From the NCBI GenBank assembly GCA_019633425.1, contig WSUB01000090.1, positions 15,488 through 79,487 of the forward strand: DNA of 64,000 bases. The letters run 5' to 3'. The position numbers were made by a program, and so were the translations under genes. The notes under the pieces were generated by a model. It was given only the letters and a program-made list of their open reading frames with translations, was not told the DNA's origin and ran no database searches. Numbering within the stretch: position 1 is the first letter of the stretch; each line of letters starts with the position of its first letter. Shown piece after piece: positions 33,278 through 46,101 of the stretch. The stretch is from Tulasnella sp. 424 (taxonomy: Eukaryota; Basidiomycota; Agaricomycetes; Cantharellales; Tulasnellaceae).

Positions 33278-35573
33278 ATGGCCGACTCCAACACCAGCTC
33301 GAAGCCGAACGCAAGAAAGAGCGATGCAGTTGCTGGGTCGTCGAAGGAAGGAAATGCGGGAAAGCGAAGAAAGGTCAACCACGCATGCCTCTACTGCCGA
33401 AGATCCCATATGCATTGCGACGAAAACCGCCCTTGCGCAAGATGGTGGGTATATGCTCACTCTTAGGCGTGGCGCAACATATACCAGCGAGAAAAGGTGC
33501 TCATTGAATTTTGCGCTCTCAACCTCTGGTCACAGTATTAAACGCGACATCGGCCACCTCTGCCATGACGAAGTGAAGCCTCCTCCACTCAAGCAACCAT
33601 CTGTGGAACCTTCCAATCCCCCTACTGCATCGATACCCAACATATCTCTTCCAACCTCTGCAGGTCCACAAATCCAAACATTCGCCAATGTCGGGCAAAC
33701 CTTTACTCCGATACCAGGCACAGTGGCTGCGATGAAGGTCGACAGCGTGGGGGGATACGCACCAGGTTTGACCCTGCGTTTAACTTGTGTATCATCCCTG
33801 CCTAAAACTGAATTGTTGCTGTGCAGGCGCAGGATCAACACCGTTCGTAGCCGCAGGAGCGCCTATGGGAACCAGCCCAGTCGGCATGAGTTCTTGGCCG
33901 TTGGTTTCAGACCCGGCATCATTTTTCAATGCGGAAACTGCAGCTGGGGCGAACGGGGAGTTTTCAGTCTTGAGGTACGCATTCGTCCAATCAGGGCGTC
34001 CCAATTTGTGTTCATTGGACTGGGGACTTGACCAATTTGCACCTCTAGCCAATTCCTTGACAATCTAGATGCGAATCCGTGGTTTAACAATCCGTCCATA
34101 ACGAATCCCTCAACATCTCTCCTCGCATCCGCGTCCACTTCGACCCCGGGAACCCAGCAGCCTCAAGTGACCGGATCATCATCGGCGATGAGCGCTTCAC
34201 CCTTACAGTTCACCTTAACCGGTGGTGGAGCTAGTGAATCTGGTTTATCGCAAGCACAATCACCCTTGAAATCTGGAAGCCAGCCTCAAATTTCGCTTCC
34301 ACAAGCCCTGTCTCCGGAAACTGAACGGTTGACGGCGTCAGCATCTCAACTCCTGTTGGACCAACAGCAGAAGCAACCGAAACCGCAAGAACAAACTCAC
34401 CACGAGCATGAACACGTTGACCCTCTACCGCCATCAACCAAGACTGAACGATTCCTCATAACAGCGGCTGATCAGGAGGATGGAACAAGAGAGGAGAGGT
34501 TAAAGGCCGTAATCCGCGCAAAATACGAAGCGGCGCTGCTGAAGCCGTACAATTATGTGAAGGGCTACGCGAGATTGAGCCGTTGGATGGAGCGAAAGTG
34601 GGGACAGTTCTACAACCATCATGTCTGATACTCATCACCCCTCCCTACCATAGCGTTTCTCCCGAGTCAAGGCAGGCCATTCTCCAACCTATCTCTGTTC
34701 TCCGGCCGAAGTTCCGGGTAAGGCAACGCGTTTCATTTTGCATTGAAATACCACCGACTTAGTTTGAAACTCTCAGAGCATTGCACAAAGCCTAAAAGAT
34801 ATTGTGAGTCGTGATGATCATTTGTCGTTCCGATTCGAACCTGAACTAATGGCCTTCCAACCGGGGACGTAGGATCTTGTATACGTTGAGGAAGCCTTCG
34901 AGCGGCTGCTATTGGATTACGATCGAGTATTTTCAGCTATGGGCATTCCGGCATGCCTGTGGCGACGGACAGGAGAGATTTACAAGGCAAACAAAGGGTT
35001 CGCAGACTTGGTTGGGATTGACGTTTCTAAACTGCGAGACGTAAGGCTCCTCCTACTCGTTCTCGAACCTTAGAGGAACTCATTCTGACTCGAACACCTA
35101 GGGACGTTTATGTATTTACGAGCTAATGTCGGAAAACTCAGCCGTTAACTATTGGGAGGTTAGTAATCCGTCATTGCTTTTCCCGTCTGCCTGCATTCCA
35201 TGCTGATCCTTACCCCCGGTGCTTCGCACCCAAATCTAGAAATATGGACACGTTGCCTTCGACGCCCAACAGAAGGCCGTTTTGACTTCCTGCGTCCTAC
35301 GGTACAAGCCCAACCTACCCGCACTTCAATCGGGATCCCAAACTGCATCCGGAACGGCCGCCCAGAAGGCGGCTTTGAAACGCCGGCAGTTGAACGGAGA
35401 CAGTACCGCGGATGGAGAGGAGACATTCATCAACTGCTGCTTCTCGTTTACCATTCGCCGGGACATTTGGGGGATTCCGAGCATGATCGTTGGTGCGTAG
35501 CCCTGAGCCCATTCAGTCGATGGAACGTGACTAACGTGGATTCCCTCGTCCAGGAAATTTCATAAAATGCTAA
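33278..35573 (+). CDS. ERT1: Zn2Cys6 transcription factor ERT1/AcuK
   Basis: Predicted 560 aa, ten exons: 33278-33444, 33536-33765, 33827-33974, 34049-34597, 34654-34717, 34777-34803, 34873-35040, 35102-35158, 35240-35492, 35554-35573. The Zn2Cys6 DNA-binding domain is at residues about 36-67 (ACLYCRRSHMHCD, then CARCIKRDIGHLCHDE after splicing). The C-terminal part carries the conserved ERT1/AcuK blocks: LLKPYNYVKGYARL, a region ending PKFRSIAQSL, and a PAS-like domain with GIPACLWRRTGEIYKANK and CIYELMSENSAVNYWEKYG. A long Ser/Gln-rich region links them. Family members activate gluconeogenesis and non-fermentable carbon use in the nucleus. Single copy and intact inside a region full of duplications. 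Confidence 0.93.
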
Positions 35574-37155
35574 CAGACGTTAGCTCTCGTTTACTTATTT
35601 TAATCTCTGCTGTCGGAAGGGGTTCCTTAGGGGTTCTCATGTTGCTTTCGTGTTCTTGCTGACTTATCCTCGGATAATCGAGTTGTAACACTGTAGATGT
35701 GGAACAGGTGATGTACGATTAGTTTCGACAATAGTTTTCAAAATCCAGTGCTTCTGCGCTTCCAAACTCCATGGGGAGTGGACTCAACCGAGTAAGTCCC
35801 ATATGCTTGCGCAGGTACAGGGGACACTTGCCACATCGTGTGTCATTTTCCCCAGAGAATACGGCGACTAAGGAGGCCAGTTAGGCTTTCTAAGGCTGTG
35901 GACTCACACGAGGACGAATTTGCATCCCGAAACCTCCCGAAATCTGAGCCAACAGGACGGGCTCCTAACCCACCACAAGGTCCCCAGGAACCCCCAAACC
36001 TTTTCGGGCGATTTGTGACGCCATGACCTGGATCAAAACCCTAGTAATTGTTAAACTCGGTGCTTTCTCATGGGGTCGCGTTCGGTCGCCATCAGACAGG
36101 GACGAGTGATCTCCCCTTTCGAGCTGTACTTACAAGACTCTCATCAGTGCTGCTGGAGCTCAAGGCATAAGTGCAGTGGCTTGCAGTGGTGCCCGAAGTT
36201 CTGGAACGAGGCAGGTACCAGATCCTATCCAGTGGAGAGGCATGGTTCTGTCGGGGAGTATCGGATAGCAAACATCCTCGGTCGCGCTGAACCTGATTGC
36301 GCGAGATCCATGATCCATCACTGCATTCTCGTCTAGTTGTTCATGGTTCTTGAGGAGTCTAGGAAGCTTGATGGAGCAACCAATAGATTTGGAGCTCCAT
36401 AGGCGTCTGACCTGGTTCGTATTACCGTCCATTCGACGGCAAGGGCAACGATATGTTATCTCCTTTCCTGTAACGATGTCTGGAGCAAAATTATCAAATG
36501 ATCACGAATATCTCCGTAGTCTCCCCTCCTGGTGATTTACTCCATGATCGCTGGCAGGCTTGGCTTAGTTGGTCTAGAAATTCAAAGATCTGCTCCGTGC
36601 CCATCTTAGCTCATCCATACATCCTCTAAATCGACCCCTTCTGTCACGGCTCATGTCACAGGGGCCTTAGGTATGAATGGCGATTATGAGCTAAGCTAGC
36701 GACTAGCGAGGGTGCCCGTTTAGTGAATACGTCACCGTCCATCCTCGCTCTTCATCCCCGATGGTGTCGTAAACCCTCGGAGCTGACCGAGCACTCTTCT
36801 GTTTGTCTTTGAGGCTGACGACCACTCACCTTGACCGACCCTCTAATTCATCTTACTAATTCCTCCCGGCTCGATTCTACTTTTCTTCGGGTGTCTTAAG
36901 CGTACGGGCGGGGGGGGGGGGGAAGGTGGATTCATGGACAACTTGAATGTATGCAGCTCAGAGTATGCCAGATCATGCATCATGCTATTTGCACAAGCTC
37001 CATGTTCAAGGTGATATCTTTTACTAATTGTGGTCGAGCGGGAAGAAGGGAAAAGTAGTACGGAGCACTTGTGAAATAAGCAATCTGGGTTCAAGTTAGG
37101 CCTTCGCGCAGTTCTCCAAACACCAAGGTATTGATGTTATCAGTTCCGAGTATCT
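35574..37155. other. Gene-poor spacer between ERT1 and the F-box gene
   Basis: Only short frames without motifs. A run of 13 G at 36910-36922 is the one striking feature. I cannot support a gene. Confidence 0.4.
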
Positions 37156-38567
37156 CTATCTATTACAAGTGGCGTTTGGTGGCGAAGGCGGTGGTCTACT
37201 TCTAGCGGGCATTGGCAGATCAATCAAGGGCGACACCCGCTCTGGGAGCAATTGATCGACAAGGTGTATTTCGGAGCCACCCTGGTTACCAGAAAGCGTC
37301 TGGTACTTCCATATTCTCCGCGAAAGGTCGATAAACGTTGTCAATTGCGGGCAGACCGACTTGCACTTGATCATGTATGCTTCTCTGAAGTCGCGGATGT
37401 CGTAAAGGGCGAAGGAGTCGTCGCGACGGACTTCCAATTGCTGAAGGTTTTGAAGCGGATATATATTTTGAATTATCTTAGACTGAGGTGTTAGAATCGA
37501 ACATCACATATCGTAGAATCGACGGCGGTACTCACCGGGTCAAAGAATGAGTCAGGTGAGTTTAACTCTCGGCCATCTTCCGCAGCAACCTCGACGGCCA
37601 GCTTTTCAATGTTGGAGAATACCGCAAAAACGCTCGCAACGTTCCTACTGGCCCATTGTTGTGGATGAGGTAGGTGAAGCACTAGCTCAGAGATAGAAGG
37701 CCCCACGGCCGCCGCACTGGATACGAAAGTCGAAAAGTCGAAAGGATCCGGGTCGCAGTCTCCCTTTCGAATTTCCAATGTCCTCAAAAGTGGAGTGGAT
37801 GAAATGAGCTTTGCTGCTATGGGCCCAGTCGCTCGCAGGGTTCGGAGATTAGGCAAATCCGAGGGTTGAGGGTGGAAGTCGGGTGGGAAGGAAAAGTGGT
37901 CAATACCGAGAACCTCTAGTTGCGGCTGAAGACGAAGGAACTCCACCAAAGTCTGGCCCGCTACAAGGGCCCGGGGGAGCCCCCATCTGACTCCCTGAAC
38001 CTCCCCCACAGATAGCGACGTGAGTCCCATGGCGCTAACAATGATGCGGAATTGCTCCATGCGCGAGGACCACAAGGAGGCCTTGTTCCCAGAGAAGCCC
38101 AGGGACTTGATGTTCTTCAGCAATGATAATGCCTCAAGGGCCCATGGAAAGCTTGACTGTTGTGGCCGGTCTTTGACGTCGCAGTAAAGGAGGTCGATTT
38201 CAAGGTGTCGGACAAGTAGTGCCAAGTCGGGTCGTAAGATGAAAGTGTTGAGGAGGTGATACGTTCTCCATGATTTGTCTCTCAGACGAATTATTCGATA
38301 GAGAATTGGCTCGCAGATGGTTTTGAGGAGCTTGTTGACCATGAGGAAGTTGGAAATCGAGGTTGCGGGGAGTTCGTTTACTATCTGCTCTAGCAATTCT
38401 GGAGGTAGAATGAAGATATATGTACGTGTTGCATTCTTCGTCGTATTCTCCGGTATGGATGGTGGATACTGGAAGATGTGTTTTTACAGTCAAGTGGTGC
38501 TAGGTAGGGTGATGGGTCTTGTCAAACGGTGACTCACCAAAAACATCCTCGTTAGTAAAGCCTTCAT
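37156..38567 (-). CDS. F-box / leucine-rich-repeat-like protein
   Basis: Predicted 429 aa; exons 38538-38567, 37536-38468 and 37156-37482 on the minus strand. After a short N-terminus, residues about 35-80 form an F-box-like motif (LPPELLEQIVNELP...NFLMVNK...CEPILYR). The rest shows spaced Leu-rich blocks (LKNIKSLGF, LTSLSVGE, LEVLGIDHFSF, LPNLRTLRA, LLRTLEI) as in the fungal F-box/LRR proteins that recruit substrates to SCF ubiquitin ligases. The first exon is only 30 nt; it is chosen because it supplies an ATG in phase just upstream of the F-box. Two decayed relatives lie at 41924 and 49470, each next to a YheT-hydrolase copy, so the F-box and hydrolase genes were duplicated as a pair. Confidence 0.75.
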
Positions 38568-38689
38568 TCTAACTTAATCATAGCCCTGTGCAGGTATCAA
38601 GAAGCAGGTGGTTCGCGGTGTGGTGTACCAAGCTATAAAGGTTTGCTGAACTGTTCCGACAGTGGGTCAATGATCTCCCGTTCAGGGCG

Positions 38690-41600
38690 CTGCTTCTCAC
38701 GGTGGCGGCAACGCCACGACGTTTGCAATTGGCGCGTTATACAGTGCCCGTCACATCCCTTCGCATCTTGAGTAAATGTAGTGTCCCTTCATATAATGGA
38801 TCTCCTCTTCGGCCGGAACTGGACCATGGCGGTTTCAAGACAGCCTGTTTGAACTCTGAACACGGATACGAAACACGAGTCAATAATCATTCAAAGACGA
38901 CCAATTTATCTATAAATTAAACCGAGACAGGATTCTAAAAGTCTATTTCTAGTTCTATTTTTCTAGCTAAAGGAGATCAGAGAAGAAAGAGGCTCAAGCC
39001 GAGCTAGGCTTGGGATAGATCGGCCGGGTGTACTTCAACTTCAAGTACGTCGCCGTCGTCTCGCCCAAAGCCATCTGCGGATGCCCTTCCGGATAGACGA
39101 AACCTTGCTGCGCGTGCAAGATTTGAGGACGAGGTCGAAGTTGCTAGAGCAAGCCAAAAACTCAAGTTAGTCATCACGAGGCAAAGTGATCACTGAACGA
39201 GTCGGTCAAAACTTACCTTCAAGTCCTCGTTGGCCTTGAACCACTCCTCAACAAGAGCAGTGTGGTACCTCTTGTTACCATGTTGCTTCTTCCACCTCTG
39301 AGTTGTAAACGTTCCCAAGTGGCCTCCTTTCTTGGGAACGGCCATCACGACGAATGGCGACTCCATCGCCTCGCTCCTCGGCAGGTGCTCCCCGGGCATC
39401 AGGGGGTCATCGGCGCAGTTGATCGCCAAGCACGGCACGCGGATATTGGGGAGGTCGTTCACCGCCGACGTCCCCGCCATGAAGTCGTCGCCCGAGAGGT
39501 AGTGGGCGGTGGCGGCGACGAAGCCCTTGCTGAGCTTAGTCAGCGTCTGAGGAAGAATCCGTCGCCCGGACATGATCTTCCTCAGGGACTTGGCCAAGGC
39601 GGCCTTGATCTCTGCGGTATGCTCGGGGACCGGGGGCGCAGACGGCGTGGAGGGCAGGCAGAAGGAGGTAGAGTAGGCTGATGGGGTAGGTGGGAGGGAG
39701 CTTCCTGGTGTGGAAGTCGACGCCAGTGACGAGAAGAGGGACGACGGGGCTGTACCCGATGAGGACGACATGAAGGAGTTTGTCCGTGCTCCCTGAGCGA
39801 AGGGCAGGAATTCTCGAGAGAGCTCCTGGTCGGGGAAGGCGGGGAATGGGAGAAGAGGGGGGAGAGGGGGTAAGAGGGGCGAGGGAGGGAACGGAGTTGG
39901 GCGGGTATGGGCCCAGTGTTCAAGATCAAACCCGTCCTGGTTGAAGAGGAAAGGAAGCGCGTGAGCGGCCAGAGCCCTAGACCGGAAGAGACGATGCTTA
40001 CTTTACTCTTCTTCACCAACTTTGCGTAATGGGCTCCAACAGCCGGGTTGAAGATCGTTCGTGAGACGAATTTCGTCTCCATTGCCTTGCAAGAGGCCGC
40101 AAAGTCGTGCACGGGGCTGATAAGGGCGACAGCCGAGACCGGACAGCCGTCGCCCCACTGCCCGATTGTCTTAGCGGTGATGACACCGCCAAGCGAGGTG
40201 CCTAGGAAGAAGAGGGAAGCATAAGCCTCGGATGTCGATGGAGAAAGGTTGTAAGAGAGGTCAGGCTCACCGATTACATAAATCTTGCTCTTAGGCCACT
40301 TCATCGTGACCCAAGTGATGACCGCTCCAAGGTCGCTTGTGGAGCCTCCATGATGTAGAGCAGGCGAGGTGGCCGTCGAATCCCCGCACCCTCGCAGATT
40401 GAACACTATTCCCCTAGCGTGCCCGTCTCGAACAAACGGTGCTAGGATTTCGTGCAGGTACGGGGCATCCACGTCCCCTGTCGCAAAAAAGTCCAGTTAA
40501 CGCCCTCGTACGAAAGGTTCTCGAGGTCGATCTGAATCGAACTTACCGGCCATCCCGTGCACGCCGATGTAGGTTTCCAGATCTCCTGGCGCGTCGTCGC
40601 CAACCGAGACCTCGATCTGGGTGTTTCCTCCGTCGGCGAACTCGAAGTGGAAGCTAAGAAAACAAGAGAAGTTTGAGGTCAGGGTGCTGAACGGTTGTAT
40701 GTGCACGGTGTGGACGATAATGGAAGAAATGAGATATCACACTCACGTTCGGTCAGGATGCGAGGGGAAGGCACGGGGATCGCGCTTAAAAGAAGATAGA
40801 ACGGTTTGAACGTTCCCGTTATATCCAAATGGGGCCTCATACCCGTCTTTGAGGACGGTCGAGTTTTTGGCGAAGTCAGTTACGACTTGCTCCTCGGGTT
40901 GAGGGATAGGCCGGGAAAATGGGCGGTGGATGACCTCGATGGTGTGAGAAGACGTCTTGGAGGATGAAGTGAACATGGAGAGAGACATATGAGTGGGAGG
41001 ACTGTTTAGAGGTAGAGCGAGTGTTGTTCGTCAACGCGAAGAGATGTACAGATGAGACTACTCGAGAATGAGTTGAAAGGGTTATAAACGCATTTTAGAA
41101 TAAATTGGGAATGAAATGAAAGTCGACGTTGAATAGAGAGTCTGTAGTTGGCCTGGTTTGGCGTCGGCGGGTGGTGTCCTGTGTCTTGGAGATAGAGTCG
41201 CCATTGTACTTCTATCGACAACATCGGACTGAAATTAGAATCGAGAGGGAAGCAAATCATCATGGTGGTGTGATGGGACAGCGGATGCGGAGCACAGAAT
41301 TGCTCGAAATGGTGGAGGTGACCGAAGGATGGTCCGGACCCTGTTCGTTGCATCTTCGCCCACCCCTCGGGCCGCTTTCAAACGAATTCCGTTCCTTTCC
41401 CAAATGAGTCCACTACTTATGTCTGATAGTTCGAGATTCATCAATTATGTTTACAGGAGCTACACGCAAGGCTCTCGGGACATTGGTGGGCCGATTACAG
41501 CGCCGATTCGAGAAACGCCCTAATTAAGAAGGACGGTCTGATCCCGTATGCATGCGAGCACATGGGTACATTCTACTGAAAATTGAAAATTTCCAATATA

Positions 41601-41910
41601 TTTGATTTTGATCGCAACGCAATTGAAGATCTAGAGACGTGGTACTCATGGGCCGTGCTTCAGACCCCGGATATGGGCCCGATGCGAATGACGTCAGGAC
41701 CTCGAGCTTGGCCACAACAACATCCCATTGAATACGTACCCCAAGACCATTTTACAACATCCCTTGTTTTCAAAAACAAAAGATCGGGTGTATACACAAA
41801 GACTCTTGTACACCGCTTCTTGTTTGGGCAAGTATCTTCGGGTCGGGGGCTTTCGGCTGTTTCTGGGAGCGCCGTAGACCGAAGCGCGTGGCCTACAGAA
41901 AAGATCGGCT
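38690..41910. repeat. YheT-hydrolase segmental duplication, arm 2
   Basis: Reverse complement of about 24330-27640 and direct relative of about 50495-53420. Contains hydrolase copy 2 with both flanks. Confidence 0.85.
38994..40976 (-). CDS. YheT-like alpha/beta hydrolase, copy 2
   Basis: Predicted 537 aa, six exons on the minus strand: 40747-40976, 40547-40653, 40271-40477, 40002-40201, 39217-39936, 38994-39143. Every exon has exactly the same length as in copy 1. The motifs GVHGMAG, NLRGCGDS, GTSLGG, NCADDPLMPGEHLP and GGHLGTF are kept, so the enzyme should be active. An in-frame ATG four codons upstream (40988) is possible. Differences from copy 1 concentrate in the Ser/Thr/Pro-rich insertion. 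Located upstream of, and on the same strand as, the intact F-box gene. Confidence 0.88.
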
Positions 41911-41923
41911 AGTGCTCATTTTA

Positions 41924-42345
41924 TCAACCCCGAGTACACAAATTCGAAGCATTCCATGGTGAGGCAGGTGGTCCATTTCCAGCGGGCACCGACAGATCAA
42001 TCAAGGGCGACACCTGCTTTGGAAGCAATTGAACACAAGGGGTATTATGGGAGCCACCTTGGCGACCAAAAGGTATCTGGTACTTCCATATTCTCCGCGA
42101 AAGGTCGATAAACGTTACCAGCTGTGGGGAAACCGACTTGCACCTGATCATGTATTCTTCTCCAGAGTCGTGGACGTCGCAGCGGGCAAAGGAGTCGTCG
42201 CGACTGACTTCCAATTGTCGAAGAGTTTGAAGAGGATGGATATTTCGAATTATCTTAGATAGGGCTTTAAGATCTTACAACAAGTATCGATGAATCAACG
42301 ACGGCACTCACCGGGTCGAGGAATGAGTCGGGTAGGCTTCTCCGA
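41924..42345 (-). pseudogene. 3' fragment of an F-box gene
   Basis: The last exon of the F-box gene (37156-37482) has a diverged match here (QLVTFIDLSRRIWKYQ), with its splice acceptor region and ~40 bp of the preceding exon up to the FDPV region near 42340. Nothing remains of the F-box or repeats. Left over from a third F-box-hydrolase unit. Confidence 0.75.
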
Positions 42346-42449
42346 GAACGGTGGGAAAGAGAAGCTTGACATTTTGAACAAGATCGACTTGGAAGTAAAT
42401 TCAACGACGTTTGAAATCGCTGGGTGTTTAAGTTCATTGTATTCCCCTT

Positions 42450-43020
42450 AGGCTTGGTTTGACAGTGAAGGACTCGAGCTTACAGCAGTTGTTGAATACA
42501 ACACAACTCCAGAGCGGAAAGCCTACGACTTAGCCAAAGCCTGGAACAACTCACGCTCCAACCCTCCCTCCGACCTCAGGCTCTCTCAGTCTGACCTGGA
42601 AAAAATCTCGTCTAATCAGACTGTATTCCTCCTCGAGACCCTTCAATCACTCTCCCCGGGTTTGTCAGCTTCTCACTTGCAGCACATGAGCAAGACATAT
42701 TCCTCGTTCAATACGAGTGGTATAGGCTTGTTTTGCAAAGCGAGGATAAGGGCGTGGCCCAATAATTTACGGAGCAAGCTGCCAAGTGGATTGTCGGAAC
42801 GGAGAAGGGTAGCACCGGCTTGAAAGGCCAAGTAAAATTATGGAACGTCCCCTACTCTCTAGCTGAGTTTCCGAGCGCTGAACAACTTCCTCCGATCGGA
42901 AGTCGACCCAGATTTAAGTCCATTCATAAGGTGGATTCCGACTTGGCCATCAAATACTTTGAATCAAATAAGCAATATTTCAATCCTATTACTGCCAAGT
43001 TGATCCGTAAGGTACGATTT
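42450..43020 (+). pseudogene. C-terminal fragment of leukotriene-A4 hydrolase / aminopeptidase
   Basis: Pieces in different frames match the C-terminal domain of the M1-family LTA4 hydrolases. About 42455-42720 reads AWFDSEGLELTAVVEY and SNQTVFLLETLQSLSP. About 42715-42840 in another frame reads EWYRLVLQSED, then an in-frame stop, then EQAAKWIVGTEKGSTGLKG. About 42915-43010 reads HKVDSDLAIKYF and NPITAKLIRK. No zinc site or N-terminal part is present. The premature stop and frame change show it is dead. It has no relation to its neighbours and may have been copied from elsewhere in the genome. Confidence 0.75.
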
Positions 43021-43388
43021 TTTGCACAATTTGGAGGCGGTGCTGCCATCCTTGAACCCAATGGGCATCTTGAACAGGCTTTAGGAGTGAACAAGTAGTA
43101 TCTACAATCGTCTTAGTCGTCTCGACACTGTCGCCAAGTATTTAAGTGGAACAAGTAGTCTTCAATCGAGGCAATAGACCATCCTTCATTCTCAAAGTGC
43201 TCTGCGGACGTGCGTCGGGAGGACTGTGGATTCCGTGAATTTTGAGAATATTATTTGGAGGCTTTCCGGGATAATCAAGCCCGAAATTCAACCATAAAAC
43301 GCACAAATGGGGCAACAAGTTCAGAAAGATGATGCTGCGGGTCTATGCTGACTAAAACAGCGCAGGACGCTCCATCCTAAGGGCAAAC

Positions 43389-43601
43389 TTGGCACCTCAA
43401 ATAGAAACAAGAACTGATTTCGTTGAACTAATACGGGAAAAATTACGACTACCAAAAGATAAAGATGAAATCATTGAGACCCATTTGCTTGGACGAGCTA
43501 GGTGGGCTCTGGGGTTGTTCGGCAAACCGGCTACACTAATAGCCGAGATGCCGCGTCTTACACTTACGGACGAGCCTGTCGGAGGAATTTCTATCGTCTA
43601 A
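43389..43601 (+). other. Short orphan open reading frame
   Basis: 70 codons with ordinary amino-acid composition (LREKLRLPKDKDEIIETHLL-like start, then RARWALGLFGKPATLIAEM). It could be an exon or a remnant. No motif that I recognise, no clear splice partners. Confidence 0.25.
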
Positions 43602-45369
43602 CTTTTGGCAGGCTGTATGCTTGGGAAAAAAAACAAGCTACGGATCTCCGCCATAGCTGGTCGAAACAGTTGACCATCCAGGAACCGATTATATCGTGGC
43701 ATGGTGAGTTCCGATCACTTCCGGCTCAGCGAGAGGTACAATGGAATACAAACTCATGACTTTCTTGCCAGCGTGCTTCTTAATTGCCCCTTCGGGCGGG
43801 GAGAGTTTCTTCGGACCGAAGTCGGCAGCTCCTGCGATCCGCCCCTAGCATCAGGGTTCTTCCCCTCCGCGAAGCAAGGGTAAGAATTCGGAGAAGAGAA
43901 TGCGTGGCCTTCTTATGATGCAAATCTTGCATTCGTCGGGACGGGTTCTGTTACTCCTTCGGCAACCTGCACTGCCTACCGGCAGGGATTCACCGACCAG
44001 CTCAGGAATGCCATTTAATACATATATATGTATGCATGCATGCATGTATGTATGTATGTATTCAGTAATCATACTAACCAAACCCAATTTAATAATGGCG
44101 GTCTGTGGACTGGTTTGTGTTGTATTTGAAGATATGATAAAGAATGAAAGCCATTCAGCACTCCACCCGGTGTGGGGCCGAACATGTGGAATCGGCATCG
44201 CCTGGGCTGACAAAGCTAAACAGCACGATCGGGTACCTTATGAACCTTGCTTCTTTCTGAGGATAGCTCTTTTCTGCTCGTCGCCACCATCAGTACTCTC
44301 ATTCTGACCGCCTAGTAGGATATCCTTTACACTGATTCATAGAGAGTAAACCACGTTAATGCCGTGTTCCCCCCATGGCGAACTCCACTTCACTTCAATT
44401 AATTTCAATTATAAAGACGGCACTTCCAAGACACAGTATCTTTATCGACATGGAGCACAATAACAATATAAGGCCGAGGCGTCGGTCCCACGGCTCGACC
44501 CTCGTAACCTTGTCGGCGCCCGTTTACTGATCCCGATCCCTCTCGTCCTCACAGCTGTTTACGGATTACTAATTAAAATGCGTTAAGCGAATTGTGCAGC
44601 AAGTATTAGTGATGAGGAGGACCGTGGTTGGTAAGGATATACACGCTCACGACTGTTACCGGACCGTTGGTCTCTTCCGCCTAGTGCGTAGCCGTAGTAC
44701 TTTTCTTCGGTAGCTATTGTCTCTTATACGAGTCTTAGTATCACTTAATCCGCATGACTGACAAGACTGCTCTACAATGAGATACGATCCTCTAGGCATG
44801 TCGCTCATCTAGACCACACGACTTACACGATAGTCTGCACGGCACAGATACTGCCCCATTCCATCCGCAGCTCAGATTGCTTCAGAATCCTATCTCCCAT
44901 GAAAGTGATGACCTACTACTGTAAATAGCTTATGACCTCATCCAGTAGGCGGGCCCTTTTCTTGGTTTCGAGGTGATGGGTTGATTCACATGATAATTAA
45001 CCAGAACAAGACATGCCTCGCTTCGCTACGGCAGCGGGTTAGGGGAAAGACGGGTTACGAAAGGCCAAAGCGTAGAATAAAAAGGGAGATGGGGTCAAAG
45101 CGGGGGGGAGGGACACAAACGAAGAATGAGTGAACTAAAACACACAATATATCATTGAGTGAAAAGGGACGGAAATTGGGATCGTAGACCAGGGGAGGGG
45201 GTGAGTGGGGGGAGGATTGAGCAAGAATGGACCAAGCGTCAGTTATGAACAAAAGCGAGATGCGTAAAAAGAATGAGTGAAAGTGGAGCAGAGGGATCGG
45301 GAAAAGCGCAAGAACAAATAACACCATCGCCAAGAGCGAGGTATGCTTAAGAGTGTAGTTACTCAGGCC
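43602..45369. other. Gene-poor stretch
   Basis: Contains a small tetranucleotide repeat (44024-44061) and a purine-rich zone near 45060-45320. I see no gene or RNA. Confidence 0.4.
44024..44061. repeat. ATGT/ATGC microsatellite
   Basis: A run of alternating ATGC and ATGT tetranucleotides after a short TATATA tract. Likely polymorphic. Confidence 0.8.
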
Positions 45370-46101
45370 AGAACTTGGACGAGCCTCTCAATAAATACAC
45401 CGATTTCGGTCCGAATTCAAGCATTCCACGGCACTCGAAACATAGAAGCTCAGTATACGAAGCAACCGAGGAGGAATTCGAATTTCTAGAGGGATCATTA
45501 TTCGCCTCTAGGGTCTATCGCCCTCGATTCCGATTGGATGGAAGGCTCGAACAAAGATCTAGGCTGCTGAATAGCGTTTCTGTTAGATTTAAAGACTTGC
45601 CCCGGAACTCTGGGCCGGATTGTTTAATGCTATGCAAACCACTGAGCCTGGAATACGTCCTCGATTACTGCTAGTAGGAATCTCCATAGGACCGATTTCT
45701 AGGCTCTTTCATGCATTTAACTTCTCTTGGGCCCTTTGCCAAGTGGGACATTTCTGGGAGCATTGTCGGGCGCGCGGAATAGAAGGTTGGTGGTAACGCT
45801 TCCCAATTCACACGTTCCCGAAGGTCCGGGTCCGATGACCACCCCGAGTGATGGAAGCGAGCCTCTGCGCTTCCCACTATGAAGCCGAAGAAGTCGGGAT
45901 CTGTATATTCTCTTGGCTGCAAATCGCGACAATCAGGGCGTTCCTGAGTGGTAAACGTCGTCCTGAATAATCTTACCTGTTTCTGCTGCCACAGAGAACA
46001 CCAGTGGGGCCCACCGCAGGGCTATAAAAGCAGGGATGATGAGACAAGGTCTAATTAGCATCCACAGCAACTGTATCCGCTCTCGCCTTGCACAACTCTC
46101 A
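45370..46101 (+). promoter_or_regulatory. Upstream region and TATA box of pectin lyase C
   Basis: Matches the upstream regions of copies A and B in blocks, for example around 45390-45440 and 45860-45970. A TATA element, CTATAAAAG, is at 46022-46030, about 75 bp before the ATG. Confidence 0.6.

Noticed and set aside
36910..36922. Run of G as a telomere-like or G-quadruplex element
   Set aside because: It is a single homopolymer without repeated G-tracts and has no telomere unit.
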